Assembly (NCBI GenBank): GCA_032622095.1
Contig: CP136061.1
Span: 265,454,077-265,518,076 of the forward strand
DNA: 64,000 bases
From: Siphonodentalium dalli
Taxonomy: Eukaryota > Mollusca > Scaphopoda > Gadilida > Siphonodentaliidae
Reading direction: 5' to 3'
Within the stretch, counting starts at the first letter, position 1. Each line of letters starts with the position of its first letter. Shown here piece by piece: positions 46,831 through 58,680 of the stretch. A model generated the notes under the pieces. It was not told where the DNA came from. It searched no databases and saw only the letters and a program-made list of their open reading frames with translations. Position numbers and translations under genes: made by a program.

Positions 46831-47335
46831 CCCACTTTGGAAACGCCCACTTATTACGCACACTGTACCAAAAAGTGCCACGCTCACTTATAACGCACAA
46901 TGTACAAAATGTGCCTCGCCCAGTTATAGCGCACAATGTATCAAAAAGTGCCACTTATAACCCACTTATAATTTTCTAATTGGATGACGTTTACAATAAC
47001 CAATTTATTAGAAAAGCAGAATGATGACAAAACTGAAATCAATTTAAAAATCAATTGCTTCCGTTCGACCCTATGTTTTACCTATGGACTGTAGTTTAGA
47101 TAAACTTGAGAGTCCAACTATTTTTTCCCTCATTTAAATACGAGTAAAGCAGTTTATTAACCAAGGTATACATGCAACGCATTTGACGTGACGTTGCATG
47201 AGGATAAACAATTTACATAACAAGTAACTATTACTGCGGGGGGGGGGGGGTCAGTAATATACCGGAACTCAATTTAATAATTGCTGACACATAAGTACAA
47301 GTAAATTCCCCATATTTAGCCGTCAACATCATTAT

Positions 47336-47592
47336 AGAGAGCTCCGTTAGCGCAATCGGTAAAGTGAAATAACCCTTCTGACAGACAATTGCTCTACGAA
47401 CGACCAGGTGCGCGCCGTCAGTTCGAATCCCGGTGGATCGAACAAAATCGCAAAACTAGCTGAGTGTGCCTGTCTGAGTCAGATAGTGTGCCTGGATGGA
47501 TACTTCAAGAAACGACTCTCCCTAACGGCGCGTGTTAGACTTTCTTGTGTTATCCCTGGTACTCTGTACCAAATAAAATCAATCAATCAAAT
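47336..47592 (+). mobile_element. tRNA-derived SINE (left half before block Y)
   Basis: This is the same insertion as in the macrosatellite, at the same position relative to the flanks, with a small private deletion ('cttctgacagac'). Its shared position shows that it predates the duplication. Confidence 0.75.
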
Positions 47593-48172
47593 CGCGTTCG
47601 TTTGATGATGATATTATGAGGCAATATAGATCAATTTGTTCCCGTTCCAATATCCTCATGAATTTTTTTACAAGTGCTCATTTGATGTAAAACGCCATCT
47701 TTTTCATCGTATATTTCATCATTATATTGTTGTACTTTGCAGCTGTACTTTGTGGGAAAATTTCACCCATAATTGTATGTTATAACAATGCCTGTAGGAA
47801 CTTTATGGCATATGAATGGAGATGTACCGTAGCGCAAGTGGGATGTACGCCAGGAATGTTGTGAGCTCTGTTCCTATGTTGATAAGAAAGAATCTTATCT
47901 TTTCAAACATTGGAACGACATTCTGTATTACATATAATTGATATTTCTATCATATGGGCCATTTGAGCCTGAATTAAATAAACTATATAATATACATGAA
48001 ATATTTTGTTTTTAACTGCATGCACCATTTTGGCCATCATCTCGGTTGATTGACGTATGACATGTGTTTCCAAATAGGTGTTTCTAGGTCGTTTGGCGTT
48101 TAAACGATTATTCCATCGATCAGAGCATACACGACTTGCTGGAAATTTTTCAGCCCCGAAATCGGTCTTTGA

Positions 48173-48549
48173 CCCTTTACCCAACAGAACGGCCATGTGC
48201 CAATGCATTCTCTTATATATGCGAGTCGACCATAGGTCGCCTCGCATATATAAGAGAATGCATTGGCTTAACACATTAAAAATTATAACATTGTTAAATA
48301 ATGTAAGAAAAAATGGTAAAAAGTGTTAAAAAAGATTTTTTTTTAGGCCAATGCATTCTCTTATATATGGTCGACTCGCATATATAAGAGAATGCATTGG
48401 CACATGGCATAACTGTAACTATCACAATGTGTCAATGAGCCGGTTCCAATGATATCCATATTTGTATGGTTCTATTGAGACAGACCGAAGATATTTTAGG
48501 CTGTTGAAGCTTTATTTGGCCGGTTTTGGCCGGTTTGTTGGGTAAAGGG
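48173..48549. mobile_element. M1 TTAA-flanked MITE (before block Y)
   Basis: Same insertion in the diverged left half. Small changes include 'ttttggccggtttgttgggt' near the right end, and indels in the A/T-rich middle. Confidence 0.8.
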
Positions 48550-48790
48550 TTAAGTATCTAAACAGAACGCTGCAATTTTAGGTGCTAAAAAGTCACGCTG
48601 GTGTCTGGAGCCACTGTTTCGCAGAAATCGCTACTACTTCATACTGGTGGGGTCAAGGTCACCTGGAACAATATTTTTCAAAACTCAAAGACATCCTCTA
48701 AAAATCCACAAATTCATAACTAACCTTCTTTCAATAAACATACCACACCCATGGTGACAGAAAACACTGGTATTCTATTCTAAGAAATTT

Positions 48791-49035
48791 ACCCCTACTC
48801 ATCATTCGAAACTCTCGAGTGTCACCTAAATATCCGGTTCAAATACGGAACGTGAATACAATCGAAACGAAAAGATATATATAGTGATCTTCATAGAAAG
48901 TCTAGAATTATTTATTCTGCCGTATCTGAATAAGTATTATGTACCTCAATACATGCTAGCCATAAAAACTTCAAATATTAAACCAGCATACACATCACCA
49001 ATACTCACCATATTTCTTTCCGGTTTGCGTTCCCG
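48791..49035. repeat. Flank shared with 24297-24555
   Basis: See the entry at 24297. A 14-bp difference occurs at 'ggttcaaatacgg', where the other copy has additional 'attactcaaataaa'. Confidence 0.85.
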
Positions 49036-49437
49036 AAATTGTAAATCTCAAAATTGTTTACCGTTTACCTTTTCGAATTGATAAAATACCGAAATATTTT
49101 AACACATTAGATTTAATAAACTTGGGGTTTGGGCAGCTTGTGGTGACAATATACCTGGTAGTTATCGTTGCCTATTGTCTGTTTTTGAATACCAACACAT
49201 GCACCATTGTATGTCTATCATATTCGATGTTTGAAACATAACTAATTTCTGTTTTCTAGTTTCCTATTTTCGTGTTATCATTTGACAGCTTTGGTAAAAT
49301 TTGAAAATCGTAATCAAATGGTTCAATGCGGGTCTATGCCCGAGAATCAAAACACATTTTTTATTTTGGCCTAAATTGGATTAATTTTATCATAATTCAC
49401 ATTAAATCTCTCAGCTCAGCTGATCTGCAATTTTCCT
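49036..49437. other. No gene seen
   Basis: AT-rich sequence. The last part ('cataattcacattaaatctc') matches 24764 onward. Confidence 0.5.
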
Positions 49438-50796
49438 TGATTGGTTGGTTGGTGTGTCTATGAAGTTCTATAGAAGAGACTTCGCTCTGTAAGGTAGCTC
49501 CAAGGTCACTGGTGCAATTGAGCCCTCAATGCTTATTTCACTTTAGTGCTGTACACTGTTGCCAGAGTGTGTGACGTCAGATGGTGCTGTAAAAAGAACA
49601 GTTCCATACAGTGAATGAAGCTGAGCTTTCTTATAGTGAAATGTTTGTATCACTGATGAACCGGAGTACTTCCATAAGAGTGTTTGGGTTGGTTTGGTAA
49701 CCCACAAGTGTCTGAAGGTCCATTAATGAGTTTGTAGAATTGTTTTTTGTATCATTTGGAGAGGAAATGTTACTATACATGGCTTCTCTTTGTGTGGAAT
49801 ATAACTGGCAGTCAAAGAAGAAATGTTTAATAGTATCAGCACAACCACATGCACATTTTGGAGATTCTGATAAGCCTAGTTTGTGTTTGTGTGCATTAAG
49901 TAATGTATGTCCAATAATGATTCTGTTGATCATTATTTCAGTCTTTCTGTTAGGATGCTGCTTAGCCAGGAGACCCTTAAAGTCATGTTGAACGGAAGGA
50001 AACAGGTCGTATGAATGTCTGGCAGTTTCACTTAGATCCCATTTAAATTGCCATTTGTTTTTAACGACTTCAGATACAAACAACTTGAATTCCTTTACAG
50101 ATTTTCCGTCCGATGGTACAAGGTCCTTGTTTGAAATGTGTGTGTTTTTTGCTGCTTCTTTAGCAGCCTGATCGGCTAGTTCATTGCCTTTAACACCAAT
50201 ATGACTGTTAGTCCATTTAATCTTGATAGATATTAAGGGCTTGAGGAGTTCCAATTGGTGAATTGTGTGCCAGCAGTCGCGTATAATTGAATAAGATTTG
50301 TCACTAGGTTTGAATTCGAAAAAGGATGTGATAGCCGATTGAGAGTCACATAATATGTGCGCAGTGTTAATTGAAGCTGATTTGGAACCTTCTAGAGTCA
50401 TTTCTATGTGTTTTAATGCTAGAAGAATGCCCTTGATTTCAGCGCTATTGTTGAGACCATCAGTGTGAATGGTTTCCGAGATAGTTATGGGTTCACTAAG
50501 AATACCGGATGGATAGATCACAGCAGATGCTCCACTAATAAGAGAGTTGGGAAAAGTAGAACCATCAGTGAAAATTATTATATCTTGATCCAGAGTTTGC
50601 TCAAGATATGTTAAGATGTCCTTCACTGCATTGTCACGAGAAACTGATTTGGATGAGCAGGGTCCAATATCACCAGCTGGAGAGGCGTATATAGTGACAC
50701 TGGGGTGAAAATTGTAGCACTCAAGTTCATATTGTGGTTCATCTATCACTTGAGTGAAGTTCTTGCTCAATAAATATTTATTTATTTATTGAGAAT
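49438..50796 (-). mobile_element. 5'-truncated LINE with intact RNase H domain
   Basis: A minus-strand insertion between 'gatctgcaattttcc' and 'aatgctaacaagat'. The related sequence at about 24795-24805 lacks it. It contains the 379-codon frame below, a ~190-bp 3' part and a short 'accaaccaaccaatcaa' tail (minus strand, 49438-49455). The 5' edge is an AT run ('taaataaataaata'), where the reverse transcriptase and upstream parts are missing. Confidence 0.85.
49631..50770 (-). CDS. LINE ORF2 C-terminus: RNase H and zinc-finger-like tail (379 codons)
   Basis: The frame opens with TTG (no ATG at its 5' end), consistent with 5' truncation. It has the RNase HI signature: IIIFTDGST (Asp69), a Glu in NSAEIKGIL (Glu111), LCDSQSA (Asp142), then WTNSHIGVKGNELAD (His190 and Asp200). 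These residues cleave RNA in RNA-DNA hybrids in I-, jockey- and Tad-like non-LTR retrotransposons. A cysteine/histidine cluster (Cys306, Cys308, Cys310, His316, Cys321) follows, typical of the C-terminus of these elements. The frame is uninterrupted, so insertion is fairly recent. The reverse transcriptase is absent, so it is not autonomous. Confidence 0.85.
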   Translation of the reverse strand: MSKNFTQVIDEPQYELECYNFHPSVTIYASPAGDIGPCSSKSVSRDNAVKDILTYLEQTLDQDIIIFTDGSTFPNSLISGASAVIYPSGILSEPITISETIHTDGLNNSAEIKGILLALKHIEMTLEGSKSASINTAHILCDSQSAITSFFEFKPSDKSYSIIRDCWHTIHQLELLKPLISIKIKWTNSHIGVKGNELADQAAKEAAKNTHISNKDLVPSDGKSVKEFKLFVSEVVKNKWQFKWDLSETARHSYDLFPSVQHDFKGLLAKQHPNRKTEIMINRIIIGHTLLNAHKHKLGLSESPKCACGCADTIKHFFFDCQLYSTQREAMYSNISSPNDTKNNSTNSLMDLQTLVGYQTNPNTLMEVLRFISDTNISL

Positions 50797-51162
50797 GCTA
50801 ACAAGATAAAGTATTCTCTGTTGGTACGTCATATTTGGTTTTATCACATAATTTGGCCATAAAAGCAGTTTCATAATTATCGGTAATAGACACGTTTAAT
50901 ATCAGCGCGTGCGATGACGTCACGGCGTTCTTCAAATAACTTGCGATCGCTGTAGTTTATGATTGTTGTTTTCGATGAATTGTTCGCGTTGCTTCGCGTT
51001 TATTTGATCATGTGATAAAAGGTATCTCATACTCGTCCTATTTTATGCGTAATTTATCAACCTCGTCCACTAAATTCTATTTGAGCCTCGGTAAACCTCG
51101 GCTCGAATCGAATTTTGTCAACTCGGTTGATAAATTCCGTATAAAATAGAAACTCATGTGAT
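50797..51162. other. No gene; contains an inverted repeat at 51037-51151
   Basis: 'ctattttatgcgtaatttatcaacc' (from 51037) pairs with 'ggttgataaattccgtataaaatag' (to 51151) with two mismatches. Between them lie smaller pairs such as 'cctcgg'. Perhaps a decayed MITE. Confidence 0.6.
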
Positions 51163-52040
51163 TTTTTGGCAATATATGTCAGAACTGGGTGTCAGGGAAT
51201 AACTAAGTCAAACACAATGTAAATTGAATTCTTTTACTGTAAATAAAATAATCAGGCAGTGTTAGAGAAAGAAAGGGTATGAAGTAGAGTATAAAATGTA
51301 TAATTTATGAAGCATGTCATAAGTAAACAATCATACAGGTCACACTATACCTTATCTGAGTCATCTCTAAACTGTATGGATCACAGATAATGTCTACATA
51401 TTTCAGAATATCTTATTTGCCTCGTCTTCTGGGATAGTATCTTTAGTCTCAATTTAACATTGTTTTTAGTTACTTCTGCTCAGTTTCTATATCCCCTTAT
51501 TTGCAGAAGATTAATATGCATAATCCTATGGGAGACTCGCATATATCAGAGAATGCACTGGCACAGGGTTTTCACAAACTTTCAGGAAGCTCCAGTCATG
51601 AAAGGGTTACGCCAGGGATTTCCTCAAGAAAACAGACAGTGACTGACTTAAAACATATTTTGATCAGCTTTATCCATAGGTGGTTAGTATTCAAATGAAA
51701 TAAGTAGACATTGAACTTGTACATCTGACCTGTATTATCACATGAAAAACACAATTTATACAACAGAAATAATATAAACATCTTAAAATATAGAAATGAA
51801 ACTGTAGAAACAAAACATAGAAACAGAAAATTCCTGGATATTACTTCACTCAGGAAACCTAATTTTGTATGTGAACACAAGTATTATTGGAGACATTATT
51901 CTTAGAGATTCACTGTCCGATTCAAGGGTCCCCAGTATCATCTAGTTACATCAGTATTACATCGAACGCTGCTTCAGTGATCAAAATTAGTTTATTAACA
52001 ATAAATATTCACAACAATACCACAGGTATCATAGTTTATA

Positions 52041-52430
52041 AAAAAAAGGGGCATAACTCTGCCAAAAATGGTCGGACAGAACCCAAGTTCGAACTTGACC
52101 TGTGTTTTGGTGGGAGAAAGTAATATACCAAATTTGGATTCATTCCGATAAACTATACTAAAGTTATCATCCGGACAACAAATTTCAAGGATTTTCTAAG
52201 TCAAAAAACGTCAAATAAGGGGCATAACTCCGGTGAAAATTGGCGGGCGGAACCCAAATTCGAACTTGAACTTACTTTTCGGCTAATAAACCCACATACC
52301 AAATTTTATTGAAATCGGTTCACTCTAACTAAAGTTATCATCCGGACAACAGGTTAACGGACGCCCGGACGCCCGCCCGGACGGACAGACCAATACTATA
52401 ATACGGCCTTTTTTTCAAAAGGGCGTATAC
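52041..52430. mobile_element. Interspersed 'ggggcataactc' repeat
   Basis: Two diverged copies of a block are seen ('ggggcataactctgccaaaa', 'ggggcataactccggtgaaa', with 'cccaagttcgaacttgacc'), then 'cggacgcccgcccggacgga' and 'aatacggcctttttttc'. A repeat of this type is frequent in molluscan genomes. It is absent from block X at 35345. Confidence 0.6.
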
Positions 52431-52636
52431 AAAATTACTACTTTGAACAAGGTTATTCTCCTTTTATATTTGATCACCATACCGGAGTGTTTCACATCAC
52501 TTTAATATAACACCACAAAGTTCAGTACTTCAGATCACAATATTACAGAACATTCTATACATAAATTGTTTGAGATGACATTAGTTGTAACAGATAGCTC
52601 GTGTTCAAGCCTGCATATAGCGTGTCTGTCAATTGT

Positions 52637-52726
52637 AGAATGAGGTCCCTAGAGGGTGAATTTAGTGAAGCTATCCTGCATAGAGGGTTAACATCACCAA
52701 ATTTACCCACTGGGGACCTCATTCTG
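52637..52726. mobile_element. M4 palindrome, block Y copy of 36664
   Basis: Same arms, centre and flanks as 36664-36752. Confidence 0.7.
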
Positions 52727-52848
52727 CTTAGGCGTTAACTGCTATGGGAGGCCTAGGATCAAATTGAAGTTCCCCAGTTGAATGGAGAAAGTAACTAAAA
52801 ACAATGTTAATTTGAGACTGTAGATGCTTCCCAGAAGATGAGGCCAAA

Positions 52849-52942
52849 GCAGAATGAGGTCACCAGAGGGTGAATTTGGGTATTCTAGCCCACCATGCAG
52901 GGTAGCATCACTAAATTTACCCTCTGGGGACCTCATTCTGCT
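52849..52942. mobile_element. M4 palindrome, block Y copy of 36876
   Basis: Same arms and flanks as 36876-36968, with a few substitutions. Confidence 0.75.
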
Positions 52943-53476
52943 GATGTCAGACACACCAGGCATGCTTGTGTTACTATAAAATAAAATCGTATCGTATAAT
53001 ACACAAGCTTCGTACATCTCGCCATCTGTTTACATCTCGGAATGAAATAAGAAAATATGTAATAAATAAAGATAGTGTAATAAATGGAATGTTCGTGTTA
53101 ATCTAAGAAAATAAGAAAGTAAGTTTGTGTTTTGTATAAACAAATATGAAACGAGAAAATAAATTTAGGAATGTGGAAAATTGGAAAAAGAACCATACAT
53201 ATAAAGAATAGTTGTTTATTAATTTGACATTTAGAACCATACATATAAAGAATAGTTGTCTATTAATTTAATATTTAGAACCGTACATATAAACAATAGT
53301 TGTGTATTAATTTATATTTAGCAATCTAAAATATCATGATTGATGTGTGACCGTTTTATAACAATATTCGAAGGATCACAAAATGTTAGCTTTGATTTAC
53401 AGAAAAGTATCATGCAACATAACTTATTACACATCTGTTAAAGATATACTCACGATTCGAGAGTTACAACAACATA

Positions 53477-53690
53477 CAGTAATGAGCTAAATAATCGACT
53501 CCTTAACCACAGCAGAATTATGGGTAATTTTTCAGGATTTAGTTGGAAATTTGGCTTGTTGCCATTCATAGGAAAGCTCTTACTGAGAGCTTTCTGATGA
53601 ATGGCAACAATTCATATTTCCGACCAAATCCTGAAAAGTTACCCATAATTCTGCTGTGGTTAAGGGGTCTGATTATTTAGCTCATTACTG
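53477..53690. mobile_element. M3 palindromic MITE (block Y copy of 37557-37760)
   Basis: Same flanks ('caacaacata', 'tatgatcaatttag') and same private changes as 37557-37760. Confidence 0.82.
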
Positions 53691-53845
53691 TATGATCAAT
53701 TTAGCGATATGGGTTTATGTGTTGCTCTGGATGTTTGCTTTTTCTGGGAGGTGATACCTGAATTTGAAGATCTACACCAAATAGCTTGTTAAAAGGGTAC
53801 TGTACACTGGCCATTTATGGTACCATTTCCTTTTATACTCAACCG

Positions 53846-53967
53846 AATATATGCAACAAATTAATGAATTTGAGCCATGGATTAGTGCAAAATACACTCA
53901 TGTGTTCTATGAACGATGCAAACAACATGGTAATTATAATGAAAATGAGTTTATGACTCGAGTGTAA
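53846..53967 (+). other. Exon-like fragment 'YMQQINEFEPWIS', block Y copy
   Basis: Same fragment as 37913-38033, open to TAA at 53965-53967 (peptide ending ENEFMTRV). The acceptor-like position reads 'caaccg' instead of 'caacag'. Confidence 0.35.
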
Positions 53968-54240
53968 AATTGTCATATAGTTGTTGAAAAATCAAGGTGC
54001 TAACTTTTATTGTCCATCCAGATCAACAAAACTATATGAAATTAATGGTTAGTTTTTGAGGTGGCATTCCAATTCCACACATGCTAACTTATAAACACTA
54101 GAATTTAATCGTAAAACTTGCCCTGGAACCCTGAATACATCTTTCAATGTCCAATAAGTATTTAGCATACTAAATCAGCATGAAATAAACATTTCAATTT
54201 CTCACATGTGAAACATAATACATAATACAAAATACACATT

Positions 54241-54890
54241 AAAGATATATTATGGACTTGCTCGGGTGCGTGGAACTGATAATTTAGTATTCAGGCGCTA
54301 TGTCAACTGTGGGAATGTAGCATTCTACTCACATCGGCGAAAATCTCAAGCAAATCGACCGTACAACTGCATAGAAACATCGTCTGAACCACGCTCAATT
54401 GTAAATATTTACTTCTCTATTTGGGACGCAACTATCGGCGATAAGCTAACAAAAATGATTTGGCCACCGAGATTCACTGCATTCAATTAATATATAAGAA
54501 TGACGGCATGTGTTGTCAATTTGGATATAATATTTGTAATAATAACTACTTTGAGTAAGATTATTCTCCATTTTTATTTTATCAACCTACCAGAATGTTT
54601 CACATCACTTTAATAATGGCCTTGATGCTGAGATGTGGAATAACTATAGAACACAATTCACACAATCATCTATCAAACTTGGGACATGAAGCATTAGTTA
54701 CATTTTGCATTCAATCCTCTGATAACTGAATATGTGGTGATGCATAGTTACTTGATTCCTAATGATTCATTTGTATGATTTGCAGGAAGGCACCTGAGAA
54801 CATAGTTTTTTTTTATCTATTTAGCCAAGTAAAATTCACTTCTAAAAGCAGTTCTTAACTAAGCACTATTACCCTAATTGGTCTAAATTA
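54241..54890. other. No gene; reshuffled block X sequence
   Basis: 54340-54600 resembles 36270-36540 ('aaatcgaccgtac', 'cacgctcaattg', 'tttcacatcactttaata'), although a copy of 36457 onward is already at 52430. From 54610 on it matches 38300. The open frame 54266-54490 has no domain. Confidence 0.5.
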
Positions 54891-54939
54891 ATTTCATGAT
54901 GGGAACTGCGCTGGTGCAGCATTAAAGATCCTGTGCCTG

Positions 54940-55060
54940 TACATTCTATTATATATGTGAGTCGACCATAGGTAAATATTGTTAGGTCAATGTATTCTCT
55001 TATATATGTATGAAGCTCCTGTGGGAGACTCGCATATATAAGAGAATGCATTTGCAAAAA
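54940..55060. mobile_element. Degenerate hairpin modules
   Basis: 'tatatatgtgagtcgaccatagg' and 'tcaatgtattctcttatatatg' followed by 'gggagactcgcatatataagagaatgcatt' are decayed arms of the M1/M2 hairpin. No terminal repeats are recognisable. Confidence 0.55.
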
Positions 55061-55413
55061 TTTAAAGTTAAAAAGGATTAAAAAGCATTTGTAAATAAAT
55101 TGAGCATCATTTAAATAAACAAATGAAACCTAACTATATTTATAACTTTTGTCATCAACGGAAATAATTACAGGAAGACAAGATAAGTTACAGGTACATT
55201 TCAGGTTCAGCCAATTGACATTATTATTGTGGACATTGTCAGGATAAACGGAGCAAACCAGAAAATTTAGGGCATCAAAGTTAGGCCGATGGGGTCATTG
55301 TCACAAGGCATCGATCACATTCGTATCCAGCTTTTAAAATTGAACACAAATGTAGTTAGCTTTTCAAGGGCGATCACATTCGTTGCCAGCTTTTCATCTT
55401 CATGTGGGTTTAA

Positions 55414-55757
55414 CCCTTTACCCAACAAAACGGCCAAAAACGCCCAAATAAAGCTTCAACAGCCTAAAATATCTTCGGTCTGTCTCAATAACACCATACA
55501 AATATGGATATCATTGGAACCGGTTCATTGACCACATTGTGATGGTTACAGTTATGCCCTGTGCCAATGCATTCTCTTATATATGCGAGTCGACCATAAC
55601 ACTTTTTACCATTTTTTCTTACATTCTTTAACAATTTTATAATTTTTTCTTACATTTTTAAAACAATTTTTATAATATGTTTCTACATTCTTTGACAATT
55701 TTATCATTTTTAATATGTGTTAAGCCAATGCATTCTCTTATATATGCGAGGCACAGG
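55414..55757. mobile_element. M1-type MITE, opposite orientation, right end lost
   Basis: TTAA at 55410-55413 is followed by 'ccctttacccaacaaaacgg' and then the M1 internal sequence in the orientation opposite to 2970-3344 (elements at 'tatggatatcattggaaccgg'). The far end breaks at 'tatgcgaggcacaggg', where a 49-bp minisatellite fragment starts, so the second terminal repeat is missing. Confidence 0.75.
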
Positions 55758-55887
55758 GCGTTGAAAGTGGGCGTGGCACTTTTTGGTACTGCAAATTATG
55801 GGATATAGAAACTGAACAGAAGGGAAAAAGTAACTAAAACAATGTTAATTTGAGACTGTAGATACTTCACAGAAGATGAGGTCTAAG

Positions 55888-55978
55888 CAGAAAGAGGTCT
55901 CCAGAGGGTGAATTTGGCGATGCTAGTTCCCTTTGTGGGGTAGCATCACTAATCTCACCGTCTGGGGACCTCATTCTG
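55888..55978. mobile_element. M4 palindrome in the direct repeat, left copy
   Basis: 'gcagaaagaggtctccagag' and 'gtctggggacctcattctg' around 'gatgctagttccctttgtgg'. Confidence 0.65.
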
Positions 55979-56220
55979 AAAATGTCAGACACAGTATTTC
56001 CAGGCTTCTATAGTTCCCTATAGTTTCCTTGATGTATATGAAACAAAGTCATGGCAATTCATTTAAAAGTTTGAGACAAAGAGACATGTGTTATTATGGT
56101 CGATTGACATTCATGGCTTGGAATATGATCAATGTCAATATTACGGAATGTACAATATCACCACGTAATCTATAGCAGTGTTTCTGCGATAGTTTGATAA
56201 GTAAATGGGGATGTGATATA

Positions 56221-56293
56221 CAGTAATGCTCTAAATAATCCACTCCTTAACCACAGCAGAATTTGAGGTAACTTTTCAGGATTTAGTCGGAAA
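56221..56293. mobile_element. M3 left arm cut by minisatellite
   Basis: The left arm runs from 'cagtaatgctctaaataatc' to 'gtcggaaat' and then passes straight into 'ttttggtacagcg' of the 49-bp minisatellite. The second copy of this duplicated segment (58250) keeps the full palindrome. Confidence 0.8.
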
Positions 56294-57806
56294 TTTTTGG
56301 TACAGCGTGCGCTGAAAGTGGGCGTGGCACTTTTGGTACGCTTTTTTATACACTTTTTGGTACAGTGTGCGCTGAAAGTGGGCGTGGCACTTTATGGTAC
56401 GCTTTTTTGTACACTTTTGGGTACAGTATGCGCTAAAAGTGGGTGTGGCACTTTTTGGTACGATTTTTGGTACACCTTTTGGTAGTGTACGCTAAAAGTG
56501 GGCGTGGCACTTTTTGGTACACTTTTGGTACAGTGTGCGCTGAAAGTGGGCGTGGCACTTTTTGGTACTATTTTTTGTACAGCGAACGCTATAAGTGGGC
56601 GTGGCACTTTTTGGTACACTTTTTGGTACAGTGTGCGCTAAAAGTGGGTGTCACTTTTTGGTACACTTTTTGGTACAATTTTTGATACAGCGTGCGCTGA
56701 AAGTGGGCGTGGCACTTTTTGGTACGCCTTTTTGTACACTTTTTGGTACAGTGTGCGCTGAAAGTGGGCGTGGCACTTTTTGGTACGCTTTTTGGTACAC
56801 TTTTTGGTAGAGTATGCGCTAAAAGTGGGTGTGGCACATTTTGGTACGCTTTTTGATACACCTTTTGGTACAGTGTACGCTAAAAGTGGGCGTGGCACTT
56901 TTTGGTACACTTTTGGTACAGTGTGCGCTGAAAGTGGGCGTGGCACTTTTTGGTACTATTTTTTGTACAGCGTACGCTATAAGTGGGCGTGGCACTTTTT
57001 GGTACACTTTTTGGTACAGTGTGCGCTAAAAGTGGGTGTCACTTTTTGGTACGCTTTTTGATACACCTTTTGGTACAGTGTACGCTAAAAGTGGGCGTGG
57101 CACTTTTTGGTACACTTTTGGTACAGCGTGCGCTGAAAGTGGGCGTGGCACTTTTTGGTACGCTTTTTTTTACACTTTTTGGTACAGTGTGCGCTGAAAG
57201 TGGGCGTGGCACTTTTTGGTACGCTTTTTGGTACAGTGTGCGCTGAAAGTGGGCGTGGCACTTTTTGGTACAGTATGCGCTAAAAGTGGGTGTGGCACTT
57301 TTTGGTACGATTTTTGGTACACCTTTTGGTACAGTGTACGCTAAAAGTGGGCGTGGCACTTTTTGGTACACTTTTGGTACAGTGTGCGCTGAAAGTGGGC
57401 GTGGCACTTTTTGGTACTATTTTTTGTACAGCGTACGCTATAAGTGGGCGTGGCACTTTTTGGTACACTTTTCGGTACAGTGTGCGCTAAAAGTGGGTGT
57501 CACTTTTTGGTACACTTTTTGGTACTATTTTTTGTACAGCGTGCGCTGAAAGTGGGCGTGGCACTTTTTGGTACGCTTTTTTGTACACTTTTTGGTACAG
57601 TGTGCGCTGAAAGTGGGCGTGGCACTTTTTGGTACGCTTTTTGGAACACTTTTTGGTACAGTATGCGCTAAAAGTGGGTGTGGCACTTTTTGGTACGCTT
57701 TTTGGTACACCTTTTGGTACAGTGTACGCTAAAAGTGGGCGCGGCACTTTTTGGTACACTTTTGGTACAGTGTGCGTTGAAAGTGGGCGTGGCACTTTTT
57801 GGTACT
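56294..57806 (+). repeat. 49-bp minisatellite, third array
   Basis: Same motif family, with a larger recurring group of several units: 'gtactattttttgtacagcg', then 'ctataagtgggcg', then 'gtgggtgtcactttttgg' appear in the same succession near 56570, 56950 and 57420, as also near 600-950. It starts inside an M3 arm and ends at 'ggtact' before 57807. Confidence 0.93.
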
Positions 57807-58310
57807 GCAAATTATGGGATATAGAAACTGAACAGAAGGGAAAAAGTAACTAAAACAATGTTAATTTGAGACTGTAGATACTTCACAGAAGATGAGGTCT
57901 AAGCAGAAAGAGGTCTCCAGAGGGTGAATTTGGCGATGCTAGTTCCCTTTGTGGGGTAGCATCACTAATCTCACCGTCTGGGGACCTCATTCTGAAAATG
58001 TCACACACAGTATTTCCAGGCTTCTATAGTTCCCTATAGTTTCCTTGATGTATATGAAACAAAGTCATGGCAATTCATTTAAAAGTTTGAGACAAAGAGA
58101 CATGTGTTATTATGGTCGATTGACATTCATGGCTTGGAATATGATCAATGTCAATATTACGGAATGTACAATATCACCACGTAATCTATAGCAGTGTTTC
58201 TGCGATAGTAGTTTGATAAGTAAATGGGGATGTGATATACAGTAATGCTCTAAATAATCCACTCCTCAACCACAGCAGAATTTTAGTTAACTTTTCAGGA
58301 TTTAGTCGGA
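57771..58310. repeat. Direct repeat, right copy
   Basis: Partner of 55755-56293. Small differences include 'tcacacacag' for 'tcagacacag' and an extra 'gta' near 58208. Confidence 0.88.
57904..57994. mobile_element. M4 palindrome in the direct repeat, right copy
   Basis: Same as 55888-55978. Confidence 0.65.
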
Positions 58311-58452
58311 AATATGGCTTGTTGCCATTCATTGGAAAGCTCTCACTGAGAGCTTTCCGATGAATGGCAACAAGCCATATTTCCGACTAAATCCTGAAAA
58401 ATTACCCATAATTCTGCTGTGGTTAAGGAGTCGATTATTTAGAGCATTACTG
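58250..58452. mobile_element. M3 palindromic MITE, intact
   Basis: Full TA-flanked palindrome (TA at 58248-58249 and 58453-58454) whose arms match closely through 'gccattcattggaaagctct'. Confidence 0.82.
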
Positions 58453-58527
58453 TAGAATGGTGGGAATGTGTTAATAGGCTGCTACAAAGCATCAACAAAG
58501 GGCTGCAACATTTCATCAACGCATCAC

Positions 58528-58680
58528 AATACACATCACAATACACATCACAATACACACCACAATACACACCACAATACACATCACATACACATCACAA
58601 TACACATCACAATACACATCACCTCATTGTGACCCATTTATATCACAATACACATCACCTCATTGTGACCCATTTATACC
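58528..58680. repeat. 12-bp microsatellite and 40-bp duplicate
   Basis: 'acatcacaatac' units repeat with 'acaccacaatac' variants, then 'cacctcattgtgacccattt' occurs twice. Confidence 0.9.

Larger units (their letters stand above)
46831..48790. repeat. Left half of the macrosatellite unit, diverged copy
   Basis: Matches unit 1 positions about 1625-3585, in order: inverted minisatellite scraps, poly-G, SINE and M1. It carries more substitutions and small indels than the units show among themselves, and ends at 'aagaaattt'. Confidence 0.92.
55755..56293. repeat. Direct repeat, left copy (period 2016 bp)
   Basis: 'gcgttgaaagtgggcgtggc' followed by 'gcaaattatgggatatagaa' at 55791 recurs at 57807, and the match continues to 'gtcggaaat'. 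It contains an M4 copy (55888-55978) and the cut M3 arm. Confidence 0.88.
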
